Of a stretch of 64,000 nucleotides of DNA, positions 17,624-24,606 are shown piece by piece (within the stretch, counting starts at the first letter, position 1; each line of letters starts with the position of its first letter). The notes beneath the pieces were generated by a model that was not told where the DNA came from, searched no databases, and worked only from the letters and a program-made list of their open reading frames with translations. Origin of the DNA: Lacibacter luteus. Its GTDB lineage: Bacteria > Bacteroidota > Bacteroidia > Chitinophagales > Chitinophagaceae. A program made the translations under genes and the position numbers. Location of the stretch: assembly GCF_004118265.1 (NCBI RefSeq), contig NZ_SDHW01000001.1, positions 496,001 to 560,000 on the forward strand, read 5' to 3'.

Positions 17624-17716
17624 CATCTGTGTTAATCAGCGTTCATCAGTGGCCTCGTGTCAATTAGTGCCCCGTCCTCCGAAGTTTTAACGCAGGAGGG
17701 CATTCGTGGTCACCAC

Positions 17717-17744
17717 ACTTAACCCATAACTCTTAACTCATAAC
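17717..17744 (+). repeat. TAACTCATAAC-type low-complexity repeat
   Basis: CTTAACCCATAACTCTTAAC-like units just before the ATG at 17753. Similar runs occur at 35981-36009 and 36114-36150, and on the minus strand inside the GH2 signal-peptide coding region at 4611-4645. Confidence 0.5.
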
Positions 17745-17752
17745 ATTTTCCC

Positions 17753-18172
17753 ATGACTTACTCCGAACAAGAATTCATCAAACTCCTCTTCCTCCTTTCC
17801 GACACACAACAATGGCTCACCCAAATGAGTCATGACCTATTTGCTCAGTTACCAAACTCAAGCCGCCTAAAACAAAAAAGCTATTATCTCAGCATCACAG
17901 CATTTGCACACATTATTGAAAGGCACTACTACCGCATCGAAAGACATCCAGGTACAGGTAAATTCGCCATCCCCATCCACGACATCATTCAACACATCAA
18001 AGAAGCAAAAGAAGAAACAACACAACCCGTACACGGCACATTAAATCATTACCGCACCAAAGACACAGGCACCATTATCGGTCATGAACGGAACGGCACA
18101 CCCACTTCGTTCATCACCGTCATCACCTGCCCCGCAGGCAATATCATCACCGCTTTCCCCGGCATTCCTTAA
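17753..18172 (+). CDS. Small protein of unknown function with a possible RNase-toxin-like C-terminus
   Basis: A 139-residue protein. Residues 1-60 look helical. The C-terminal part (about 95-139: GTLNHYRTKDTG, then FITVITCPAGNIITAFPGIP) resembles the last strands of BECR-fold RNase toxins such as those ending in GNIITAYP. That resemblance is short and not proof. It has no signal peptide. It follows the 102-residue gene by 130 bp in the same direction. No partner resembling a known immunity protein is identified. Confidence 0.65.
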   Translation: MTYSEQEFIKLLFLLSDTQQWLTQMSHDLFAQLPNSSRLKQKSYYLSITAFAHIIERHYYRIERHPGTGKFAIPIHDIIQHIKEAKEETTQPVHGTLNHYRTKDTGTIIGHERNGTPTSFITVITCPAGNIITAFPGIP

Positions 18173-18213
18173 CTGTATTTCATCAGTGATCTTCAGTGTA
18201 ATCCGTGAGCAAC
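18166..18213 (+). repeat. 48-bp direct repeat, copy 1
   Basis: Starts TCCTTAACTGTATTTCAT and ends GTGAGCAAC. The partner at 18327-18374 differs at about three positions. The pair flanks the hairpin repeat at 18229-18300, which may thus sit in a small duplication. Confidence 0.75.
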
Positions 18214-18228
18214 AGCCCCCCTCTTCTT

Positions 18229-18300
18229 GTCATTTCGACGTTAGGAGAAATCTGCCTGGCCTTTGCACTTCAGCAGTTCCCTCGTACCCTCGGGAAGACA
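18229..18300. repeat. Dispersed hairpin repeat (GTCATTTCGACG...CTCGGGAAGAC), copy D
   Basis: The same family as 10689-10830 and 12531-12604: GTCATTTCGACG at the left, CCCTCGGGAAGAC at the right and GAAATCTGCC in the left arm. Confidence 0.6.
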
Positions 18301-18326
18301 ACAATATTGAGCAAAAAAGCCGGTAC

Positions 18327-18374
18327 TCCTTAACTGTATTTCATCCGTGATCTTCTGTGTAATCTGTGAGCAAC
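18327..18374 (+). repeat. 48-bp direct repeat, copy 2
   Basis: Partner of 18166-18213; it ends 31 bp before the start of the gene at 18405. Confidence 0.75.
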
Positions 18375-18404
18375 CATTATTCTCATCATCTCAAAAAACA
18401 TCCC

Positions 18405-18710
18405 ATGAGCACTCTCCCCAAAACCCTCCGCAACTACAAACAACAGCTTACAGAAAACCCCACCAAACAGCAACTATGGGCAATCATTCAGGATTATATC
18501 CGCTACTATTCAGCGGAAGGCATTAAAGAAGAACTCTGGATGCTCACTATTGGTGTTCTTTCCAGCGATCACATGGATGAAGTGGAAAAAGGCCTCGACC
18601 GCCACAACCGTATTTTCTTTTACGAACACAGCCTGCTCTTTATCGATGCAGTACACCAATTGTATCAACAGCAGGAGAAGAAAAAAGCTAAACGGAAATC
18701 AAAATCGTAA
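18405..18710 (+). CDS. Small helical protein of unknown function
   Basis: A 101-residue soluble protein starting MSTLPKTLRNYKQQL. I preferred the ATG at 18405 to a GTG at 18366 because the extra N-terminus would be encoded by the 48-bp repeat. The protein is predicted all-helical and ends in a basic tail (KKKAKRKSKS), like the 102-residue protein at 17315. The two proteins may be distant relatives or share a nucleic-acid-binding tail. No family is recognised. Confidence 0.65.
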   Translation: MSTLPKTLRNYKQQLTENPTKQQLWAIIQDYIRYYSAEGIKEELWMLTIGVLSSDHMDEVEKGLDRHNRIFFYEHSLLFIDAVHQLYQQQEKKKAKRKSKS

Positions 18711-18784
18711 TACAAAACAGCCCACACAACCGTAAGCATTGTTTTCTATCTAAGCTCCATATAGAAATTTCTGGTAATCGTTGT

Positions 18785-21376
18785 TTACTTAGGCCTGAGT
18801 TTTAAGCGGGTAACAGCACCGCTATAAGGCATTGTGCCGAGTATTTCAATTTCAGTTTCTGTTAATGAGATAATTTGAAAATCAAAATTTTCGCCTTTAA
18901 CCAAATCCAGAGCATCATCATCATCTGTATTTGTAACCCTCACTATTTTTAAGGAAGGGATATACTCCCATTTCCAGGCAAGGGGTATTGCCTCTGTTTT
19001 ATTATTCCACTCTACCCGCACTATTTGGCAAGTTGAATCGTTTACTAAACTATCTCCTTTATAACTACCCTTAAAACTCCATTTAAAATCGCCGGAAGGA
19101 ACAAATGTCGTGTAGATCTCTTCAAATACCATTTGATAAGATATAGTTCCGCACGGCCCCACATCGTCCGAAAAATCATTCCAGGCTCCTAATTGAAAAT
19201 TCATCCATAAAGCTTCAGTAGATTTCCATGTTTGAGATTGCAGAATAGCTAAAGTGTCGAGAGCAGTTGTAGCTTTGAATATAATTACATTGCTTTTTAT
19301 AGGCCAATTGCAATATTTGGCAGTAATGGTTGCTTCCATTACCTGTTCTCCTTCTTCAGGCCCCAATTTCCAATAGTAACTGATATTATCAGGAGAGGTT
19401 TCCCGTACACTTCCTGTCCCTTTAATATTTTTCCAACTTACAGAATAGTAACTCTTCGGTAAAATATCAGTGAGCCCATTTCCATATTTAACAAAGATAA
19501 ACAAGGGGTATTCCAAGTCCTTGGATGGTGATCCAACTTGCTCATTATTCGAACTTACCGTAATTAAATCGGGAATTACTGTTTTTGTTGCAAATAAGTT
19601 ATCTGGTGGCGTGTAGGGATGCGATATTCCAAATGTCACACCAGCTTTTACTTCTCCAGCAGTGCAAGGCATAAACCAATTAATACTGGCTTTACCTGAA
19701 AGATTTGTTTTCCCTTGGTACACAGGGCCAGAAGGAACTCTTTCAAAACCACCTCCGCCTTTCAAATCAATCCAATAAAAGTCAACACTTTTTGGATTTC
19801 CTGTTTCGTAAGGATAATACTTTGGATCTGCTTCGGTCAGAATTTCAATCTTTACGGAATCACCGGTAAAGTATTCCTGTTTTAGAGAAGTCTGGCTCTT
19901 CACGATGAAACAATCGACTGCTTTATTTTCATACAATATAGAACAGTAGTCTCGTTTTTTATCACCATTAACCCAATCAAAGTAACCAAAAGAAACTTTT
20001 TCCAACCCTTCTAACTGTTTATACAGGTTAATGACTTTAAACACGTATTTAAAAAATTTGAAAAAAGGATTCACATCATTATTGCAATCCACCAGGGTTG
20101 TATAAGTTTCAGTCAAAAACGGATCGTACACATCCTTAATTAAATTTGTTTTAGGATTCAATGCAACAGCTGAACTGATATGTGATTTCAAGCTTGAGAT
20201 AACCGCACTTCTGCAATCATTGTTGGTAATGTTAGAAATATCAGGGCTAATAAGTTCAAACAAGGTCATTGTTAGTTCGTACGTGTTTTCATCCAATGCA
20301 AGTTTATCTTCATCTGAATTGTCAAAAGCAAGACCACTTCTGAGCCTTATTTCGTATTTGGTGTTTTGATAACCGAATGAACTCAAATCAAATGTTCTGA
20401 TAAAATCCATATCATCCTTGTCTAATTTATATTCGGCTGGCCTCCCATATTTTAAAAAACTTGAGTTATACAAGATCGATCCGGCAACCATAAACGGCTT
20501 TACATTGATATTCTCCGGCATTTTGTAAATACCACCTACAAAAGTATAACTTCCCAAATTGTCAACCGCCACAGTAGAACCGGTAATGCGGAATTGTGGT
20601 TTCCCTTCCGCATTACGAAGTCTTATTTTATTATAATCCCTTTTAAGTAGAACTAAAGAAGCGTCAGCAAGATCTTTATTGGTTTCTGAAAAAAGCTTTC
20701 CGCTTCCTTTTATCACTTTATTTATTTCATCCTGTAATTTTTGAAACGACGTATCTGACTTAAATTGATTTATCAGCGTTGGCTTTTTTTCTGTTGCAAT
20801 TGGTTTTTGAAATGGGTAGATCATTAAAAGGGCAATACCAGTTGATTCTGTAGTAATTAAGTATTGTGTTTGGCTACCTATAAAATAACCTAACATTAAA
20901 ATATCTCCTTTACCATCTACTGCAAATAACAAATTCTCTTTTATTGTGTCGGCAATAAGTAATTCAAAACTGCTATCCTGTCTTATCTTACAACTATCCA
21001 GCGTAGAAAATGCAGTTAAACTTTCAGGGTTTATTACTGAGCCGGAAGGCAATACTATTTTGCCCGTTATTAACCTTGCACTTATAATAGCTTTATCCTG
21101 GATAAACGCCGCTTTAACACCGCTATATATGGGAGAACATCCTTGCTCAGTAATTTTAGCTCTGTAATAAGTTGTCTTAGAGGGCTGTGTCGTAAAGTTA
21201 GCGGTTGAAGCGCCTGTAATATTGGTCCATGTTATTTTATCGTACGATTGTTCCCACTGAACGTCTCCACGATAATTATCTAGTTTTAAAGTAAAATCTT
21301 TTGTTTGCGCCTCAACAACACCCGCACTCACCAATGCCAAACAAAAAAATAACCAATGAACAAATTGCTTTCTCAT
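18785..21376 (-). CDS. Large secreted protein of unknown function
   Basis: An 863-residue protein with a signal peptide (1-23, ending in VVEAQ). The N-terminus resembles an Ig-like SprB/PKD-type module (WEQSYDKITWTNITGAST, then YYRAKITEQGCSP). The middle part (about 200-470) is mixed alpha/beta, and the C-terminal half is mostly beta with several Cys. No catalytic motif and no obvious T9SS sorting domain are seen. It lies 18 bp downstream of the T9SS protein gene at 21395-22015 and is probably expressed with it. Function unknown; perhaps a cell-surface or extracellular protein. Confidence 0.75.
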   Translation of the reverse strand: MRKQFVHWLFFCLALVSAGVVEAQTKDFTLKLDNYRGDVQWEQSYDKITWTNITGASTANFTTQPSKTTYYRAKITEQGCSPIYSGVKAAFIQDKAIISARLITGKIVLPSGSVINPESLTAFSTLDSCKIRQDSSFELLIADTIKENLLFAVDGKGDILMLGYFIGSQTQYLITTESTGIALLMIYPFQKPIATEKKPTLINQFKSDTSFQKLQDEINKVIKGSGKLFSETNKDLADASLVLLKRDYNKIRLRNAEGKPQFRITGSTVAVDNLGSYTFVGGIYKMPENINVKPFMVAGSILYNSSFLKYGRPAEYKLDKDDMDFIRTFDLSSFGYQNTKYEIRLRSGLAFDNSDEDKLALDENTYELTMTLFELISPDISNITNNDCRSAVISSLKSHISSAVALNPKTNLIKDVYDPFLTETYTTLVDCNNDVNPFFKFFKYVFKVINLYKQLEGLEKVSFGYFDWVNGDKKRDYCSILYENKAVDCFIVKSQTSLKQEYFTGDSVKIEILTEADPKYYPYETGNPKSVDFYWIDLKGGGGFERVPSGPVYQGKTNLSGKASINWFMPCTAGEVKAGVTFGISHPYTPPDNLFATKTVIPDLITVSSNNEQVGSPSKDLEYPLFIFVKYGNGLTDILPKSYYSVSWKNIKGTGSVRETSPDNISYYWKLGPEEGEQVMEATITAKYCNWPIKSNVIIFKATTALDTLAILQSQTWKSTEALWMNFQLGAWNDFSDDVGPCGTISYQMVFEEIYTTFVPSGDFKWSFKGSYKGDSLVNDSTCQIVRVEWNNKTEAIPLAWKWEYIPSLKIVRVTNTDDDDALDLVKGENFDFQIISLTETEIEILGTMPYSGAVTRLKLRPK

Positions 21377-21394
21377 CTTCTTGTGGTTTAGGTA

Positions 21395-22015
21395 TTATTG
21401 AACAATTATTTTATAAGCAGTATTGATCTTTGTGCTCGTAAACTTCAGCAGGTAAAGCCCTTTCGAAAACGAACCCAGTTCAATCGTTTGATTGAGCGTT
21501 GCAGTTCCATTCACCTGTCTTGCATACACTTTCCGGCCATGCACATCATACAATTCAAGCAACAATAATTTATCAGCGAATGCTCTGCTTGTTCTGATAT
21601 AAATACGATCACTTACCGGGTTTGGAAATATGCGCAAACCATACAAAGCAGAAAATTCATCAACAGATGTAGCAAATGAAACTTTCAGATTCACTGCCGA
21701 AGTTTTTATACAACCCAAACCATCATTAATGGTTAACGTATAAGTAATATCCTGGTTAACGGTTGCCGTTGGGTGAGAAATATCCGTTTTATCAAGTCCG
21801 GTAGCTGGCGACCATGCATAAGTGTAAGTACCGGAACCTCCACTTGCTGGTGAAATTCCTCCTAATACGATCGAACTGCCTTTAATAACAGTACTGTCTT
21901 TGCCGGCATCCGCTTTCAGTAACGGGAGTTGATTAACTGTAAATTGAATAACTGATTGTGCTTTTGTTGAGGAAATAAAACACAGAAATACAAAAGCAAG
22001 ATAGAGTTGCTTCAT
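21395..22015 (-). CDS. Short T9SS-exported protein with a PKD/Ig-like domain
   Basis: A 206-residue protein: signal peptide 1-19, an Ig-like/PKD domain (ADAGKDSTVIKGSSIVLGGI to LTINDGLGC, about 33-112), and a C-terminal type A sorting domain (LRIFPNPVSDRIYI to YKIIVQ, about 127-206). Such a domain directs the protein through the type IX secretion system and is removed at the surface. Only one small domain remains as cargo, so it is probably a surface adhesive or structural module. It is first in a two-gene unit with the 863-residue protein. Confidence 0.82.
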   Translation of the reverse strand: MKQLYLAFVFLCFISSTKAQSVIQFTVNQLPLLKADAGKDSTVIKGSSIVLGGISPASGGSGTYTYAWSPATGLDKTDISHPTATVNQDITYTLTINDGLGCIKTSAVNLKVSFATSVDEFSALYGLRIFPNPVSDRIYIRTSRAFADKLLLLELYDVHGRKVYARQVNGTATLNQTIELGSFSKGLYLLKFTSTKINTAYKIIVQ

Positions 22016-22250
22016 AATGCAGAGTTTTGGGAAAGAACAAGATATTTACAAATAGAGGCAATTCCAATACCGCCAAAGGAGTATTTTCCCCCTGTTTTTT
22101 TCTAAATCAGTGGAGTCTTTTGCAGCTTTGTTTCCGTTAGTGAAGAGAGCACTTATAATGGATGTTAAAACTCCCTTCCAGCCTCACCGCCTTCCCGGCC
22201 TTGGCAATTACCCATTGCCTATTGTTTAGTGCCCACACCCTTCGTTGTTA

Positions 22251-22311
22251 AAGGCAGGATACTCCCACTTTACTACCAAGATAAAGCGTATCGGCAGTAT
22301 AAATCCAACAG
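22251..22311 (+). repeat. AAGGCAGGATACTCCCAC repeat, copy 1
   Basis: Shares its left end, GATAAAGCGTATC and TATAAATCC(A/G)ACAG with 23573-23655. This copy has a single AGATAAAGC unit. Confidence 0.65.
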
Positions 22312-22426
22312 AAAAACCCTTGCCCAAACCAAAAACACTTACAACATCATCATTACTTTCCAGGGCCTGCCATAGCTCTTTTTATCTGTGGCTCTCCTGT
22401 GCAATCCATGAGCTATATTGAATAAC

Positions 22427-22461
22427 AAAAAAGGCCGCAACAATTGTCACGGCCATTTTTT
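22427..22461 (-). terminator. Terminator downstream of the 316-residue lipoprotein gene
   Basis: A GGCCG/CGGCC stem with an inner ACAA/TTGT extension, flanked by A and T runs on both sides, 18 bp after the stop at 22479. It could also act on the opposite strand. Confidence 0.7.
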
Positions 22462-22478
22462 TATAAGTTCATCAAAAA

Positions 22479-23429
22479 TTATGGGCACGTTGTACTAAAT
22501 GAGTTCGAAGAACCACCTTGAGTAAGGATCGCAGAGTTGACCTGCGTTTCCTTTAATATTTCACCTAACAGCCCGGCACTGTTAATAGTGCCGATATTCG
22601 GCCAGTATGCGTATGGCTTGTTAATAGGAAGGCCGCCCAATAACAAGATATTTACAGCGTAATCCACATTGTTATTATAAAAAAAATGATAAGTTGGGAA
22701 AACAGTTAAGCTATGCCTGGCATAATTTAGAATATTTGCAAATTGTGTGCTGTTAACACCAAATGTCAATGCCACATCATAAGACTTGTTACTCTTATCA
22801 AGCAATACTCCCGTTGCAGTTTGAGTGCTGTTTTCATTTACAGGAGAAGAGGGATAAAAACCAAATACCCGTGTATAAGAGCCTTGCTGAATTTCAATAA
22901 AAACATCACCAACATTTGCGGTTGAGCTACCTAAGTCCTGCCATAACTGGTCAGTATTGGCAGTTGGCTGGTCAACGTAAACAGTGATAGTTGCTGAACT
23001 GTTAGGATCAAGGCATTTAAAGTAATCGTGTATACTGCTGATGCTGCTGCCATTTAAAGAATTGAAGGTTGAGGTGTTGGTTCCCCATAATGCTGTTCCT
23101 CCTGAACCATTGGGTGGTGCAGTGCCGGATGAAGGTGATACTGACCTGCAAACGGTGTATGAAACGTTCGTATAAGCTGCATACCATTGACCATATTGGT
23201 TTTGCTTTAATTCCCAGGTATAATCATTTACTTCATGACATTCAACATCAAAAATGTCTGTTGATTCTTCCCCCGGAGATTGTACCAGCTCATCCTTAGC
23301 TTGGTGCTTTTCTTCTAACGATGATTTTTGGCAGCTGGTAATAATACTGCTAATGGAAATCATGAGCAGGAATAAAACTTGTAACGTCTTAATTGAGAAG
23401 CGGTTTTTGCTTTGCTTTTGTAAATTCAT
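22479..23429 (-). CDS. Lipoprotein of unknown function
   Basis: A 316-residue protein with a 32-residue signal ending in a lipobox (IITSC, lipid-modified Cys33). The mature part begins with an acidic/Gln-rich linker, then a Gly/Ser/Thr-rich beta-type body with several aromatic residues (YTWELKQNQYGQWYAAYTNV near 70-88). Four Cys in the mature part may form disulfides. No family is recognised. It stands alone between non-coding stretches and is followed by a terminator, so it is probably monocistronic. Confidence 0.72.
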   Translation of the reverse strand: MNLQKQSKNRFSIKTLQVLFLLMISISSIITSCQKSSLEEKHQAKDELVQSPGEESTDIFDVECHEVNDYTWELKQNQYGQWYAAYTNVSYTVCRSVSPSSGTAPPNGSGGTALWGTNTSTFNSLNGSSISSIHDYFKCLDPNSSATITVYVDQPTANTDQLWQDLGSSTANVGDVFIEIQQGSYTRVFGFYPSSPVNENSTQTATGVLLDKSNKSYDVALTFGVNSTQFANILNYARHSLTVFPTYHFFYNNNVDYAVNILLLGGLPINKPYAYWPNIGTINSAGLLGEILKETQVNSAILTQGGSSNSFSTTCP

Positions 23430-23572
23430 AGATTTTTTTTTAAATATATGGCTTGGGAACTATGTATTGTCAGAAAATTTAATAAGTGTGGGGTTTTAGG
23501 AATAACTGTTCCCGTGGATAGCTAATCAGGGGTTTATTCACTCACCTGTATAGCTATTTTAGGACTAGACAA

Positions 23573-23655
23573 AAGGCAGGATACTCCCACCTTAAAGCAT
23601 AGATAAAGCATAGATAAAGCGTACATAAAGCGTATCAGACGTATAAATCCGACAG
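23573..23655 (+). repeat. AAGGCAGGATACTCCCAC repeat, copy 2, with an 11-bp tandem expansion
   Basis: As copy 1, but the middle is expanded to three 11-bp units (ATAGATAAAGC twice, then GTACATAAAGC) at 23599-23631. Confidence 0.7.
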
Positions 23656-23714
23656 GGTTCAACTCCGTTTCCGGGCCAGATAAGGTCACTCCCATATCAC
23701 TCACAATGGGGATA

Positions 23715-24137
23715 TCAAATTGAATTGGGAGGAAGAAGGTCTTTTAAATTGACACCCGCATTTTTAGCCAGTTTTTCCAGCTGTTGCAGCAGCTTTTCCT
23801 CCATTGAAATGCTGTTGTCTTCCACATCAATACCAAGTATATCGCCTATTTGGCCATACAACTCATAACAAAACTCTCTGTCTTCAGTATCTAAAGGATG
23901 GTCTTCAATTTTATCAAGCGAGTTGCGGACTGTTTCTTTCAGATCCGCATCAGTAATACTTGCTTGCTTCAGTTGTTGTAAAAGCTCCGTACAGAAGGCA
24001 TTCATTTCGGCATTAACAAGGGTCTTGGTTTCTTCCGTTGAATTTTCTACAGCCGGTTGCAAATATTGGTACTTCACAAATTTATCAGCAGCAATAAATG
24101 TTTCAAGCCCTGCTCTGATTTCTTCGATATTGTTCAT
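23715..24137 (-). CDS. DUF4844-like small acidic protein
   Basis: A 140-residue soluble, acidic, mainly helical protein without a signal peptide. The LDTEDREFCYELYGQIGDIL segment near 82-101 resembles the most conserved stretch of the DUF4844 family as I remember it; this could not be checked. DUF4844 has no firmly established function. The gene stands alone, with repeats on both sides. Confidence 0.65.
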   Translation of the reverse strand: MNNIEEIRAGLETFIAADKFVKYQYLQPAVENSTEETKTLVNAEMNAFCTELLQQLKQASITDADLKETVRNSLDKIEDHPLDTEDREFCYELYGQIGDILGIDVEDNSISMEEKLLQQLEKLAKNAGVNLKDLLPPNSI

Positions 24138-24606
24138 ATGCTTGCTTGTTTCGTTATCATTTGTTTCCTGCCGGTAAGACGGGAAGACGAAAAGCCTTTC
24201 TTCTAAGTCCCGGGGGCGGCTAAGGCCAGACCCCGGGCTGGCGTTGATTAATCAACCTGCTTCACATAGGATGTTTGTGCAGGCAGTAAAGCAATTAATT
24301 ACAGTAGCAGAAAAGCTAAATCAGGGCGCAAACCGAAAACCAGGTTGTATATTGGTTTTCGGGGTCTTTTTTGTTTCTTTTTGGACAAGCAAAAAGAAAA
24401 GAAAGAAGCTTGAAGTTGCACGATCAACATGCAAATTCCCACTTAACCTGTAACACATAAACTCTTCTGTTTATCTGTTGTAATGTTGCCCAACAGATCC
24501 CTCGTACCTCGGGAAGACAAGCAACATGCAGCAGCAGAACAGCTATTGAACTGATGAGCAAAGACAAAATCAGTATTTATCTTTCTGATCCGTGTCATCT
24601 GTGTTT
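24138..24606. other. Repeat-containing intergenic region without a gene
   Basis: Contains a CCCGGGG/CCCCGGG hairpin at 24209-24237, a hairpin with a T-rich tail at 24333-24372, a half copy of the CTCGGGAAGACA repeat at 24490-24519 and a CCGTGTCATCTGTGT motif just before the GH78 stop. The possible 69-codon frame on the plus strand (24244-24453) is spanned by the hairpin and a Lys-rich tail and is not accepted as a gene. Confidence 0.5.
24333..24372 (+). terminator. Terminator-like hairpin
   Basis: 10-bp perfect stem CCGAAAACCA/TGGTTTTCGG with a 10-nt loop, followed by GGTCTTTTTTG. No plus-strand gene lies close upstream, so it may be a repeat rather than a working terminator. Confidence 0.4.

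Larger units (their letters stand above)
22016..22478. other. Intergenic region with a dispersed repeat and a terminator
   Basis: Holds the AAGGCAGGATACTCCCAC repeat at 22251-22311 and a terminator at 22427-22461. No gene seen. Confidence 0.5.

Noticed and set aside
23599-23631. CRISPR-like repeat array
   Set aside because: Three 11-bp units without spacers; a simple tandem repeat, and no cas genes are present.
24244-24453. A 69-codon plus-strand frame ending in a Lys/Arg-rich tail
   Set aside because: It runs across a hairpin and a T/A-rich repeat; the apparent membrane-plus-basic-tail protein is produced by that repeat.
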